From: Botryosphaeria dothidea
Taxonomy: Eukaryota > Ascomycota > Dothideomycetes > Botryosphaeriales > Botryosphaeriaceae
Length of the DNA stretch: 64,000 nt
Assembly (NCBI GenBank): GCA_011503125.2
Contig: WWBZ02000007.1
Location: 434,001-498,000, forward strand
Direction of reading: 5' to 3'
The notes beneath the pieces were generated by a model. The model made no database searches. It was not told the origin of the DNA and saw only the letters and a program-made list of their open reading frames with translations. This document shows positions 1 to 11,177 of this stretch, one piece after another; the stretch's first letter is position 1, and every line of letters begins with the position of its first letter. The translations under genes and the position numbers were made by a program.

Positions 1-559
1 AAAAAGCGACCAAACATGTGCGATACCCTGCTGGTCGGACTGAGAGAGCGTGGCGAGTTCCTTCGGTCTTTGTTAGATGCATATCCTTTTGCGATCTCGT
101 GTTGGCACATACCTTCTGGAGTTGCTCCATGGAAGGCTCATTAGCCTGCCTCCTACATTTTACATCAGGACGATGTCGGTAGCAGTATTTCGTATTCGAT
201 TTGTTGTTCATGGCGACTGGTTGGGGGGAATTGCCGAGCGGGTTGTACTGGTTGGGGATGTGCTGTGCCAGAAACGGCTGGATGTTCTTCGCAGCCTGCT
301 TGCTGGTGGAGGATATCGATATCGAGTCGTCCTTGTCCTCAGCCTCCTTGTCTGCTTCGTCGCTGCCCAGATGATGTCTTGAACGCGGGCGGTCGTGGTG
401 TTCGTGTTCCCAATTGAGGCCTTCGTGCTGCTGGTCGTGGGAGGCTTCGGACAGCTCCTTTTGGGGCGGATGTCGCAACGAGAGCCTCCTGGCAGGTGGA
501 GCGTGCGGGTCGTGGAAGAGCGACGGCGATGCCGCATGCTGTTGCGAGCTTGACGCCAT
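1..559 (-). CDS. sconB: SCF ubiquitin-ligase F-box/WD40 subunit, sconB/Met30 type (5' part only)
   Basis: Only the N-terminal part is in the window. Exon 1 is 559 down to 113 (149 codons), a 52-nt intron covers 112-61 (GTATGT...AAG), and exon 2 runs off the left edge. Across the junction the protein reads KYCYRHRPDVKCRRQ, then MEQLQK joined to ELATLSQSDQQGIAHVWSLF, a signature I recognise from the region just before the F-box in fungal sconB/Met30 proteins. These proteins are substrate receptors of the SCF E3 ligase that controls sulfur-metabolism transcription factors. The first ~110 residues are low-complexity and His/Asp/Glu-rich. The F-box and WD40 repeats must lie beyond position 1. The start at 559 is the first ATG of the frame. 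It is divergent from atg17. Confidence 0.82.
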   Translation of the reverse strand, partial: MASSSQQHAASPSLFHDPHAPPARRLSLRHPPQKELSEASHDQQHEGLNWEHEHHDRPRSRHHLGSDEADKEAEDKDDSISISSTSKQAAKNIQPFLAQHIPNQYNPLGNSPQPVAMNNKSNTKYCYRHRPDVKCRRQANEPSMEQLQKVCANTRSQKDMHLTKTEGTRHALSVRPAGYRTCLVAF

Positions 560-1435
560 TGTTGGGTATTGGGAGTGCGCACTGTCTGAGAGCGACGACG
601 CAAGGGGGTATTAGAGTTTGAGACGCGGTTCAGGCCATGCGGGATCGCTGTCGATATTGGTCGGTTGGATGGCGTGCGAGGTGCGGAGTCTGGGAGCGAC
701 GGGGGATGCGATGCGGAAACGGAACGGGCGGTGCGCCTTAAGCCAGCGCAGAAGTAGATGATTGTGTGCTCCCTGGGGCCAGGTCACGACAGCTGCAGGC
801 AGACGACGGCTTTATTGGGTATTGGCGCGGGCGTGTACAGGCTGTATAGCGCAGCGGTGGCGTGCTTGGAGGTTGCGAGGCCTGAGCGCGACAAGCACGC
901 AATCCTCGACCCGGCGTCGCAATTGCGACAGTCACGTGCGATGACTTGATAGCGTCGGTCTCAGTCACCACGGTACCCAAAACTCAGCGCAAACCTTTTC
1001 GCGACCACGGTGGCTAATGAGGTGCGCGCCTGTGCAATGCGCGGCCTCCCGAGTGGTCTCGGACTTCGCTCGCAGCGTTCCCGCCACCGTTGTTGCCATC
1101 GCACCGTCATCCGCGGCCGCCAGGGAGGCTCTTCACCGGCAATGACATGCGCAGCGGCAGACCATCGCGCGGCTGCCGATCCGGGAGTAGCGCGCCGGCT
1201 AGAGTCAGCGCTTGAGTCCGGGGAAGCTCGGCCAGCCTGCCAGGGTCCCGCAACTCTCAACGCCCATGCACGCGCGCCGGCCGTCCCAAACACCACTGCC
1301 GCAGCTCCCTCATCCTCAAGCACACCGCCGTGCTGCCCGCCAGCACACTCGCCCGTACCCATGTCCTGACGAACATCGCATCTTCGCCTCTCCTCTGCAT
1401 GACATCATAGCCTCATCGCTCCGAACCCAGCCTCG
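560..1435. other. Divergent intergenic region sconB / atg17
   Basis: 876 bp between two divergent start codons, so it must hold both promoters. I see GC-rich sequence with only short overlapping frames in several registers, no recognisable protein, RNA gene or repeat. Confidence 0.5.
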
Positions 1436-3157
1436 ATGGCCTCCCCGCAGTCTCCAGCTGCGTCCACCGACAGCCTCGACAACGGCCCACCTTCCCTCGA
1501 ACAGCTGGTTTCCCATTTCGTCAGTGCCAAGCGTTCGCTTGCCTCCATCCACCAGGTCTGGCGCGCAAACGAAGTCGTTACCCAGGCGCGCCAGCTGCTG
1601 GAAGTTGACGCCGTCCTCACCAGCAAGATTGCCTTCCTGAGGCGTGGCCTCGATGAGCAGACCAAGACTTTGAGGACGCTACGATATGGCGTAGACTTGG
1701 TGGGCGTGGAGGGACATGGCGAATTCAAGGTGTGCACGATCCCGCAGATACAACGTACAAAGAACGTCTTGATGGTAACAGCTCTAGGAACTGCTTGCCA
1801 ACCTCGATGAGTCCTCGCAGCATCTTCACAATACCCTGCAGTTTTTAAAGGAGACTCCCATACATGGCATCCTGCAACCTCCCGGCACGCCTCAGAAGTA
1901 CCTTTTTGACTTCATCGACTCATCCAGCGTCGACGATCTCGAAGCTTCTCTGCGCGCCTGCATCGACCGCACCAACGAGGCTGATTCCTCTCTCGCTGAG
2001 ACCATTGATGCCTTCGGAGCATCCTTGGCTCACCTTGACGATGCTCTAGATGCCTGTCCACCACCTCCAGAACCTTCTCCCTCACCCCTTCCATCCTCCT
2101 TCCGCCAGCTTGAAGCTCACGCCACCGAAACTGCGTCACTCCTTCAATCTCTCGTCCGACACTACGATCTCTGCGTTACCGCGCTGAAGCACACCGAAGG
2201 AGGCAACGAGGCAGCCACGCGAGCCACGTCTGACGAGTCTCCACTACCGAGCTCGAACGATCTGCCCCACGACCTGGACCCGAACCTCCATGTCAATCTT
2301 GACCGACTTGATCTTGACGTGGCTAGCCTGCGGCCAGACGCCCCACCTCCGCCACCAATGACTGAGGCAGAACGTGCGGACATGTTGGCAGTGCTGGCGA
2401 ATGACGCAGCAGAAGTAGACGATGTGGTCGCGGAAATCCGTGACCGCGTGTCCGACATGGAGGTTTTAGCCGCTGAGATGGCCGGTCATATCGAAGGACT
2501 TCAAGTGTCATACACCGCGCATCTGCAAGCCTTCCGCGTTATGGTTGACGTCGGCAAGGAAGTTCCAGAGCATCTGGTTGGCTGCCGGACTTTCCAAGCA
2601 CGGTGGGGCGAAGAAAAGACAAAGATCGAGGAAGGCATGCTTGCTCTGGAGGGTCTTCGAGAGTTCTATGACGGATTCTTAGATGCATATGACGGATTGC
2701 TTGTCGAAGTGGACAGACGCCGTTCGGTGAGAATCAAAATGGAAGTCATTGCGCGGGAGGCTTTACAGAAGATTGAGAGGCTTTACGAAGGTAAGCAGAC
2801 CCGGATACCGGGATTCGAAAGATCCTTGAGGATGACACCTCCATTAAGAAAGGATGAGAGCTGACTGATCACATAGATGACCTCGCCGCACGTAACACTT
2901 TCCACATCACGCAAGGCGAGCACCTACCATCTGACATCTGGCCGGGCCTGGTCGACCCGCCACCCCGGTATGAGATCATGGTCTCATCGAACCGCGATCT
3001 TGCGCCATCGGCCCCCGAAACCGGTGAGCAGCAGCATGGCAAACGAGATGCCGACGTTGAGGAGATCAAACGGCGCATCCGAGACATCAGCATCCCGGCG
3101 CTTCCAGACGATGTTGTCGATGCAGCGGTCCGTCGTATGGAGAAGAGACGAGCATGA
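1436..3157 (+). CDS. atg17: Autophagy-related protein 17 (Atg17)
   Basis: Three exons: 1436-1729, 1788-2790 and 2877-3157. The introns are 58 and 86 nt (GTGTGC...TAG, GTAAGC...TAG), and the 1,578 nt encode 525 aa. Atg17 is the long helical scaffold that links Atg1/Atg13 and recruits other factors to the pre-autophagosomal site in selective and starvation autophagy. The opening LEQLVSHFVSAKRSLASIHQ followed by VWRANEVVTQARQLLE, and LRRGLDEQTKTLRTLRYGV, are typical of the fungal family. The middle is almost entirely helical with a Pro-rich gap (about residues 200-215), and the C-terminus carries the conserved DDLAARNTFHITQGEHLPSD block and a short basic end. The start is supported because the conserved region begins about 20 residues in. 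It is convergent with rio1 (510 bp apart). Confidence 0.9.
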
Positions 3158-3667
3158 TGACGAGCTGATTACGAATCGCGGAGTTCACTAAGAAAGGGTA
3201 AGTATTAAATTGTTTGGGTTGCACCACAGTGAAGTTCCTCGGGCATTTTTTTAGTAGACCATTGGCGCATGGGATTTTTCGCAATGGAAATGGTTGGGGC
3301 GAATTAGGAATAATCAGTCACAAGCGGAAAGGTAAGTTAGACGGAACATGCAGTAGGGCGCCTCGGCCACTTTTATCCTTTTTTTTTTGAAAGTCGACGG
3401 GATAGACCGAGATAACTGAGCATACACTGTATGTACGCACGCGCGCTATATACCCCTCTCTTGAAATCCAATCATGGCAAATGAACAGAGACGTCTCATA
3501 AGCTTCAGTGATGTAAATGCCCCCCAAACGCCTCGTTATATGCAAGTAACCCACAATGCCCATACTCATCAAACCAACGATGCTTTTGTCCTCCATACTT
3601 CTTCCAGGGGAATCTATTGAGAATACCTGTTCGTAAACGGAAGGGTCAACAGCTCACTCTCACAGAA
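3158..3667. other. Convergent intergenic region atg17 / rio1
   Basis: 510 bp holding the 3' ends of two convergent genes. It is AT-richer than its surroundings and has an A/T-run near 3378. I see no gene in it. Confidence 0.5.
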
Positions 3668-5407
3668 TCATTTCTTCCCTTTTGAGCCGCCCTTGACCAA
3701 GCTCTTCTTGACGTGCTTGGGCATCTTTGTCTTCCTCTTCTCGCGCTTCTCCTCCTTGACGGCCAGCTTATGGGCCTTTTTCTCCTCCTTGTCCTCGAAC
3801 CGCTTGCCGCGCGGCTTTCCCTTGGCCTTCCACTCCTTCTCACCATCCGCGTCTTCTCCTGATTCGCTGCCATTTTCGCTATCGTCCTCCTCGTCATCGT
3901 CATCGTCCTGCTCGCCATCCGCGTCGCCCTTCTTAGCAAGCAGATTCTGGTAGACTAGGCTATCTCCCTTGCCAGCACCGACGAGCTCGGCATCGCGCTC
4001 GACGTCGTACACCTGCTCGAGGGTCTGGGGAATGTACTGCTTGCGGAAGACCTCGTTATCCACCTCATCATCCTTGATCGCGCCATCCTCTCCCTCCCCA
4101 CCCTCATTCCTCTTCTCGTACAGCGCCTCCAAATCCTCCCGCATGCGCTCCATCTCCGCGCTAGCCTCGGGGTCGGTGATGAATCCGAAAATGGTGCGGT
4201 CGGGCAGGACGTCGACGCCGCGGGCGCCGCGGAAGAAGTCCGACACGTTCTTGATATCCATGCGGAGGAACTCCAAGGCGCGGGGGTGGTCGTGCTCGAC
4301 GGATTGCGACACATCAATGACGCAGAGCTTGCCGTCATGGTACAGCAAGTTGTACTCGCTCAGATCCGCGTGCACCAGGCGGCACACCTGGTACATCAGG
4401 CGCATGTACGACACCAACTGAATGTACAAGTCCCGCCAGCGGCGCTCCACCTCGTCATGGTCCTCGACGCCGAAATCCGCCGCAACGTCGCGGAGGCGCG
4501 GCGCCGGCCACCCTTTGCGGTCGCCGATGAAGCCCATGACGAGGACGTGCAGGCGCAGGTGCAGCGGCTCCGGGCAGGGGATGCCGGCAGCGTGCAGGCG
4601 CTTGAGGTTGCGCATCTCCTTCTCGGCCCAGACCTTCACCATGGCGCGGTTGTTGCTCTTGCTGTAGCCGCCGCGGAAGCGGTACTCGCCCGTCACGTAC
4701 TTGTCCCTGTCCTTGAACACGAGGATGCTCGTCTTGTACACCTTGATCGCACGGTGGAGGGGTGGCGAGTCGGGGTTCTCGTCGTTGAGGGTCAGCGCGT
4801 GATAGACGTTGGCTTCCTTGCCCGTCGACACGCAGCCGTGGATCTCGCTGACGATGCCGCGGTTGATCATCTGCAGGAGCAGCATGCGCGTGCGCGGGTC
4901 GAGGACCTGCTCGGATGTCGCGCGGTCGGCCTTGTCCTTACCGCCGTCATCTTTGCTGCCCTTGCCGCCGAAGCGCGGGTCGTCGAGTTTGATCTTGCTG
5001 GCGTGCACCGAGAGCGAGCGGATCTGGTCGTCGATGGCGGACTTGGTGTTGGCCGAGGGCTTGAGCGGCGCTTGCGGATTGGTCTTGGGCTTGTAGGCGG
5101 CGGGGATGCTGGGGTCGTTCAGCTTGCGCTGCCGGTTGTAGGATTTAGTGAAGTCGTTCGGGTTCGCGGCGCTGAGGGCGTCGGCGGCGAAGTCGTCGTC
5201 GGCCTCCTCGCCCGAGGCCTCGTCGAAGATGTCGTCGTAGTCCTCGCCGTCGGAGAATTCGTTGGTGCCATCGGCGGGCTGCGTTTCGGTCTGGGGTGCG
5301 GAGGAGAGGGAGACGCCGCCGTCGGGCTCGGGCTCGTAGCCTCGGTGGGGGACGTAGTCGTGTGTGGGCTCGTGTGCCGCCGCCGGAGATGGGTCTTGCG
5401 ACGCCAT
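3668..5407 (-). CDS. rio1: RIO-type serine/threonine kinase Rio1
   Basis: A single exon encodes 579 aa. Rio1 is an atypical kinase/ATPase needed for late cytoplasmic maturation of the 40S ribosomal subunit. Visible motifs are the flexible nucleotide loop STGKEANVY (194-202), the lysine strand AIKVYKT (around 220-226), the catalytic loop HADLSEYN (346-353, Asp348) and the metal-binding IDVSQS (Asp365). The N-terminal ~160 residues are acidic and disordered. The C-terminal tail has an acidic stretch (about 490-525) followed by a Lys/Arg-rich end, as is normal for Rio1. The start codon begins a region with typical N-terminal acidic residues, with in-frame context ending shortly upstream. A 377-aa open frame on the opposite strand is only a composition-driven shadow. 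It is divergent from the RNase H-domain gene. Confidence 0.95.
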   Translation of the reverse strand: MASQDPSPAAAHEPTHDYVPHRGYEPEPDGGVSLSSAPQTETQPADGTNEFSDGEDYDDIFDEASGEEADDDFAADALSAANPNDFTKSYNRQRKLNDPSIPAAYKPKTNPQAPLKPSANTKSAIDDQIRSLSVHASKIKLDDPRFGGKGSKDDGGKDKADRATSEQVLDPRTRMLLLQMINRGIVSEIHGCVSTGKEANVYHALTLNDENPDSPPLHRAIKVYKTSILVFKDRDKYVTGEYRFRGGYSKSNNRAMVKVWAEKEMRNLKRLHAAGIPCPEPLHLRLHVLVMGFIGDRKGWPAPRLRDVAADFGVEDHDEVERRWRDLYIQLVSYMRLMYQVCRLVHADLSEYNLLYHDGKLCVIDVSQSVEHDHPRALEFLRMDIKNVSDFFRGARGVDVLPDRTIFGFITDPEASAEMERMREDLEALYEKRNEGGEGEDGAIKDDEVDNEVFRKQYIPQTLEQVYDVERDAELVGAGKGDSLVYQNLLAKKGDADGEQDDDDDEEDDSENGSESGEDADGEKEWKAKGKPRGKRFEDKEEKKAHKLAVKEEKREKRKTKMPKHVKKSLVKGGSKGKK

Positions 5408-6350
5408 AATTGTATGTGATTTCGTGAAACTTCGCTCGGCTCAAGGGAGATATATATGCGCAATTCCTAGGAGTGGAGGTAATCAATTTGCTAGTAAATT
5501 GAGGATCGGGAACAAGGTTTCCAGGTGTGGCGGCGCGAGAGTGCGGGCGGCGATCTCAGAAAATTCACGGCTTCGGCGTCATAGCTGTGCCCCGCGCTAG
5601 CCGATCCGGGAAAGCGGACATGGCTGGGATGCCGACATGAGTATAACCATGCTCCATGAACAATTCAGAAAAGCTTGCATTGACAAAATCAGTTTGATGA
5701 TTTTGCAATGGCAATCACAGTTATATATAAGGAATCCGAACATCTGCTTGGATGCAAGTGTTCAGGCTAACTGACTACTACACCTCCGAAGGATTCTTCA
5801 CCTCCCACGGAAAGCGCGTAGCAAATCAGTTTTGCGCCAACATTGCCTAACAGACTACCTCGAATCACTCTCAGAGAAGGGACTATAAGCCAGAATATTC
5901 GTTCTCAAGGTCACAAATGGCTCGTGGGACGAGTGGGAGGCACATACTAGGTGTTGATCGACATAAAGTTGCTTGCTGGACTTCCCGATTCGGACATCAA
6001 GAGCCTTGATATAGATGAATTCAAATGTACGATTCTTAATGAGTACTAATCAGCTCTTGAATCATATATACACAAGCTTGCCATGATAATGTGCGAAAGT
6101 GAGCGTGAATCATCTACAGTCGCTTGAGATCAACATGTTCACGCCAGGACACAGAGTGAACATCTCATATCCACCCCGGACGCGTAGATTCCCAAAAGAG
6201 AAGTCGCAGCTAGCACCGCTAAGCCTATCTGCGATTCATACTGTGCCTTCTATTCACGCGCGCACACACGCCAAATATCTTGCCCACACACTCCCCCCAA
6301 AACCTTCATCAACACCACCAACTCCGCACCCCCAACGAACGAAACCAACA
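5408..6350. other. Divergent intergenic region rio1 / RNase H gene, with possible coding relics
   Basis: 943 bp. The part 5640-6060 is AT-richer and contains short consecutive open stretches in shifting frames on the + strand, for example one ending near 5848 and one at about 5950-6049. None can be joined into a gene I recognise. At 6125-6145 the + strand encodes SLEINMF, a peptide that recurs near the start of the downstream gene. Confidence 0.35.
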
Positions 6351-7490
6351 ATGTCGACCCTCCCACCCCCGCCCGCCTCCCTCGAAATCAACATGTTCAA
6401 CTGGCACAGCGCCACCGCCCTCGCCTACGCAGCCAACGAGCACAAGCACGCGCGCGCCTGCGGCCGGCTGGCCATCTGGATCGACGGCTCGGTGACGCAC
6501 GTGCGCAGCGCGACGGGGTTCGCGTACCAGCAAGTCGTCGACTTCGAGACGGGCGCACGCGAGTGGCTGACGCGCGGCGTGCGGCACGCGTCCGACGGCG
6601 CCGCGTCGCCGGAGGCGGCCGAGTTCTGGGGCGTGGGGTACGCGCTGCGCGACATCGCGCTGCCGATCCTGGAGGAGGACCCGGTCAACGGGGACGGCGT
6701 CACGGCGGTGGCCGTCTACACGGACAGCATGTGGGTGGCGAAGAAGCTGTCGCAGGTCGAGGGCAAGGACAGGAGCACGTGGGCGTGGGCGGACGAGGGC
6801 CTGCGGCAGGTCTACCGGGACATCGAGCTGCTGGCGGAGCGGTTCGGCGTGCGCGTCGAGGTCAACTGGGTGCCCGGCCACAGCGGCGTCGACGGCAACG
6901 AGCTGGCCAACTACGTGGCTCAGTCGACCACGGGCGCCTCGACGCAGAACATGGGCGCGCGGGCCTTGGTGCAGAGGAAAAGGATGGAGGATCTGGTGCG
7001 TCAGCGCGACGTGCGTATGCGTGCGGGAGAGCATAGGCGGCGCCAGCAGCGTGAGCAGCGCTTGAGAGATTGTAAGTTCATCTTCCTTTGCCAATTCCCT
7101 TTTAGGAAGGAGATAACTTCAAGCGCAGTATTGAAGTGTGGGGAGAGGATTATTCGAGTGCTGGTAGGCCAACTTAGGCAACCCCTTGGCCAAGGGCCAT
7201 TTACCGGTAAGAACTATGCTCACATGCAATCGCAGCCTGGCACTGATCGAACGATGAAGATAGGTCCAGGTTTCCGTGTTCAGCTTTCCGGTTTCTCTTT
7301 CTCCCGCCATCACGACACCACAATCCCATTCAGGAGAAGACAAACTTTTTTCATTTCCCACCAATTTCAGGCACGCGTGCAAGCACGCCAACAAATCATC
7401 ACCAATCCCCCTCTCATGCTATGCAAAAACCGACCCCTTACCTACCTACTCACCCGTCATCCCTTTACAAACAACAACGACAACCCCTAA
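6351..7490 (+). CDS. RNase H-fold (type 1) domain protein
   Basis: The translated product contains an RNase H-like nuclease fold. The acidic residues are AIWIDGS (first Asp, about residue 45), SPEAAEFWGVGYAL (Glu), AVAVYTDSMWVA (Asp) and the C-terminal VNWVPGHSGVDGNELANY block (His/Asp), which together match the D-E-D-D pattern of RNase HI-type domains. It could act on RNA-DNA hybrids, or be a domesticated reverse-transcriptase RNase H. The start at 6351 has an A-rich context. The 3' end is uncertain. The frame is open to 7490 (380 aa), but two 57-nt segments, 7072-7128 (GTAAGT...CAG) and 7207-7263 (GTAAGA...TAG, with CTGAT), look like introns whose removal keeps the frame and gives 341 aa. 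Beyond about residue 240 the sequence is basic and not recognisable. Confidence 0.65.
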   Translation: MSTLPPPPASLEINMFNWHSATALAYAANEHKHARACGRLAIWIDGSVTHVRSATGFAYQQVVDFETGAREWLTRGVRHASDGAASPEAAEFWGVGYALRDIALPILEEDPVNGDGVTAVAVYTDSMWVAKKLSQVEGKDRSTWAWADEGLRQVYRDIELLAERFGVRVEVNWVPGHSGVDGNELANYVAQSTTGASTQNMGARALVQRKRMEDLVRQRDVRMRAGEHRRRQQREQRLRDCKFIFLCQFPFRKEITSSAVLKCGERIIRVLVGQLRQPLGQGPFTGKNYAHMQSQPGTDRTMKIGPGFRVQLSGFSFSRHHDTTIPFRRRQTFFISHQFQARVQARQQIITNPPLMLCKNRPLTYLLTRHPFTNNNDNP

Positions 7491-7662
7491 AACATGGAAA
7501 AAGGGGTATATGCTCAAAGCCAGCATCACTCTGAACCAAATGGATTCCTACAAAGAAATAGTCCCTCGGCCCGTCCCAACAAGCACGACCCACGCCCAAT
7601 ACTTTTTTCAATTATTACACATGTCCCATGCATGGCATCAAGAGAAAGAGAGATAGAGAGAT

Positions 7663-10501
7663 TTAATCCTCGGTGAGGTCACCATACTCCCAGATGCCCC
7701 TCCTCTCCGCCTTGGCCTCCTCCTCCTTGGTCTTCAGTACCTTCAGCGCATCGCTGTATGAACGCTCCCAAGCCTTCAGCTTCCGCGGAACCATAGCATA
7801 GCCGCCAGCGATGATGTCCGCATTTATCGTGTCCGCAGAATTTTTGCTGCCGACGTCGAACAGCGTGACATACAGAGTGTTGTCTTGGATGTGATCAACG
7901 TTAGCAACCATCTGGCGGCCGGCCGTCTCCTGGGAGATGAAGTCGACAGCGTCGCGGAGATAGTCGGCAGTGGTAGGGAACTGCAGAAGGGAGAGGACGG
8001 CATCGACGGCCTGGGCCTTCAGGGTCTGAGTGCTGAACTTGGCATCGAGCTGGCGAAGGCGAGAGTAGGGGATACGCTCCGAGTTGCCGTAATCAATGTA
8101 AAGCACCTCGACCTGCTTGGCCTCGCGGTCGTTACGGCGCACTCTCGCACGGTACCATTCATCATCCTCGGTAAACTTTGCCGATACAAAGTCACCAGCC
8201 TTGACAGATTCGATCGGCCTGTCGTTGGCCTTGTTGAGGTGGAAGTTGCGGAAAGAATTCATGAGCTCGGTCAGGGCAGTTGTGCCGGAGCCAACCTCCT
8301 GGATCTTCAGACGACAAGTCTCCTCGTCGACGTGGGTGACCAAGACATCACGGAAATCCTTGCGGCGTTCGACCGCTTCGCCGTTGCCATTCGCGCCGTT
8401 GGAAACCTCGGCCAGAGAAGCGCCCTCATCTTCCTCATCCTGAGACGGGTCCCAGTTTTGCCACAGGCCCTTGCGAGCCTCCTTGGCCTTCTTCTCAGCA
8501 GCAAAGAGTTCGGTGGCGTTGCCGGACTTTTCCGCGGAGTATGCGTGAACGGATGCAAGACCCTCCTCGACCAACAGCTTGGCGAAGCTCTCACGGTTGA
8601 TGTAGAGCGTGCCAATGAAACCGCCAACCTTGTCACAGTCTTCGACATCAATCTCAACATCACGCTGCTGGCAGCGTTTGTTGGCAAAGTCATGGGCTTC
8701 CTGGCCAAAAGGCTCGCTCTTCTCATTCGGGTTCCTGGCGGATCTAGGGGCGCGAATGCCAGACAGGACGAAGGTGAGCTTTGCGTTCTCGCGGGGCACA
8801 AGAACAGTGAAGCGCGAGCCAGACTTGACGAAATCAACGATGGCAGGTACCCTCCTCTGCCTCGAAAGGAGAGTGAGCTGCCTCTTAGCCTTCTCCAAGC
8901 TCTCGGAGTAATCCACGTATTGCTTGGCGGCCGGAGCCTTTGCTGACCACATGCCACGGCCCTCCTGTTGAGCTTCCTGCTCCGCCAATTGCAGGTCGTC
9001 ATAAATAGGGCTGCGGTCCGAGTCGTCCGCACGGTGCCTGATCACAGAAGCGAAGCCGTTCTCAACCAGCAGAAGGGCGATGTTCTTGCCGTTGAAGGAA
9101 ACCGTTGCCATCTCGCGCTCGTCGTAACCATCCGACGGCGGGCGCTTGCCGTCGATCCTGACCTTGACGTGCTTGCCAATCAAACGCTTACGAAGGAACT
9201 CCTTGGCCTCCGCTTGCCAGGGAGCTTGCTTGGGATCAGAGGGCTTGGGTTGCCTTACACTGCTCAAGTTGACGCGCTTCTCGGCACCGGCCTTGTTGCG
9301 CAGGAAAAGCGTATCGGCACTCTGGATCCTGCTAACAGTAGCTTCGACCTCTCCTGCGGCACTCTGCTTGGGAGCAACGTGACCCTGGAAAACGCCGACC
9401 CTCTTCTCCTTCGCAGCTCTCTCAGCCTGTCGCAGCGCGGACATCTGGGTTCCAAGAAGTGTAGTGTGTTGGTCCATGCAGCGGGCAAGACCGGCTTCGA
9501 GCAGGAACGGCGCGACGTTACCACGCTGAGGGTGCTCAACGTTGCCGACGACTTGGTTTTGCGGACTCAGGCCGAGGGGAGTGAATTTGATGGTGCGCTG
9601 CAGCAGACGAGACTCGATGAATGTTTGCGCTTCGTCGCCGAAAGGTTCTGCGGGTTGCTCCTTGCCGTCGGAGGGGTTTGTGCGCTTCGTGGAGGGCGAG
9701 CGGATACCAGCGATGAGGACCATAGTTTGCACATGTTGCGTAGATGATAGCAAAAGGCGCGCAATGAGACGATCGCCGCTGAGAACCTTCTCAACAATAG
9801 CTACTTCATGTCAGCCACAGTTGTATCGCAGAGTAACAGTCCCAGCTTACCGTCAAGCTTCTTGCCCTTGTTGCTCTCCAAGAAGCCTTTAGGATCAGGC
9901 AGGTCGTAGGACGTGTCAAGGCGGCTCGTGGTCTCTGACCAGACGCCCTTAGAATCGGCCTTGGCGCGCGCTTCGAGGACTTGGAGTTTTTCTACTATCG
10001 CTTGCGAGGCGTCGGAGTCGTTCTTGCGGTCGGCGTCGTCGCGGAGCTTGACCCAACCCTCGGCCACAGCGCCGTCGGGCAGAGTCAGACCACCAGGCAA
10101 GCTGATGATGCCATAGTCACGCTTCGTGGTAGGAATGGTGTAGAGGACCTTGAATTGCACGACCTTTCCGACCAAGATACGGCGCAGGAATTCGCGAGAT
10201 TCAAAGGCGAAGGGCTGTTGAATAAATTCGTGTGAGCATGATTTTCCCGTCACATTTGCGAGCCATTGCCGCAAGTAGCTGCGACAAGTGCCCTCGGTCG
10301 GCAGCTGGCAACTGAAGGAGGCACAGGGGCATGTAGAGACTCGACAAGGGTGTGACTGACCTCGTCGCCCTCCCTCCTTATCCTCGGGGCAGAGACGAAG
10401 GCGAGACTCAGAACGCGCTCTTGCTTCGGATTGTTCACGTTGTGTAGTACGACCGTGTCACCGGAGAGGACAGATTTGACCATAGCCTGGTAGAGAGCCA
10501 T
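7663..10501 (-). CDS. snd1: Tudor-SN / staphylococcal nuclease domain protein (SND1)
   Basis: Three exons on the minus strand: 10501-10361, 10214-9851 and 9800-7663. The introns are 146 and 50 nt, and 2,643 nt encode 880 aa, the usual family length. SND1 is an RNA-binding and nuclease-like protein implicated in RISC activity, stress granules, transcription and mRNA stability. Four SN-like OB-fold domains are visible, recognisable by repeats such as RVLSLAFVSAPRIRREGDE, REFLRRILVGKVVQFKV and PFGQEAHDFANKRCQQRDVE, followed by a Tudor domain at about residues 700-765 (YRARVRRNDREAKQVEVLYI, then DYGNSERIPY) and a partial fifth SN domain at the C-terminus. A further probable intron lies in the 5' leader, about 10591 to 10527 (GTAAGT...CAG). 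A 353-aa frame on the other strand is a shadow. Confidence 0.92.
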
Positions 10502-11177
10502 GATGAAGTTCGGGACGATGCAGCTGCAGGCGCAATGGGTCAGCCCAGTCACTTTGCAAGCTATAGCTCCTGGATAAAGTTGGCGTGACACTTACTTGAG
10601 CTGAAACCGTGGGGGCGAGCGGGCGGAAGCCAGGCAAAGATGCCAATTGAGGTATTGAGGTTAAAAAAGGAGCGAGGTACAAGGTGCAACTTTGAGGGGT
10701 GCAGTGGAAGCAAAGTTGCGGGCGGAGGATGTGTGTTGCGGAGAGCGAGTCGTTGCGGCGAATGGAGCTGTGGGGTTGAATCTGGCCTTTTCGGCGTCGT
10801 CACTGGCAAGGGTAGCGCACGCGAGCTGGCCCTTACCGTGCCCGCCGCCACCGCGTCTCGGAGCTCCTGTCGGCCACCTCATCTGCAAAGCTCTGGGTGC
10901 GCTTTCACCGCCCGCAGAACTGACATTCAGTGCTAAGTCCCCGGCAGTGAATGCTTCCCACGAGCACAGCATTCATAAGTGCGACCTGAGCCATCACGGG
11001 CACTTGTGCCGGCAAATCAGTAAGATCACAGCTCACACCCGAGAGAAATATCTTAGATTCACCAATTTGATTTTTACTGCCTATTTACTACTAGTCATCA
11101 AGCACATACCGCAGCATCCAATGTACTGTGGCAACATGGAGCTCGTGAAGCTTGTTTTGGCATCGTCAAAAAACTGT
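10502..11177. other. Intergenic region snd1 promoter / sod1 3' side
   Basis: 676 bp. It contains the probable 5'-leader intron of snd1 and its promoter, then the region downstream of sod1. I see no other gene. Confidence 0.45.

Noticed and set aside
4286..5419. 377-codon open frame opposite rio1
   Set aside because: Fully antisense to a clear conserved kinase. Its Val/Ala/Arg-rich composition is the usual shadow of GC-rich coding sequence.
7072..7105. 34-nt intron in the RNase H gene that would create a stop at the junction
   Set aside because: Shorter than any other intron in the window and below the usual fungal minimum. The 57-nt alternative is more plausible.
7885..8946. 353-codon open frame opposite snd1
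   Set aside because: Antisense shadow of a conserved multi-domain protein, no recognisable product.
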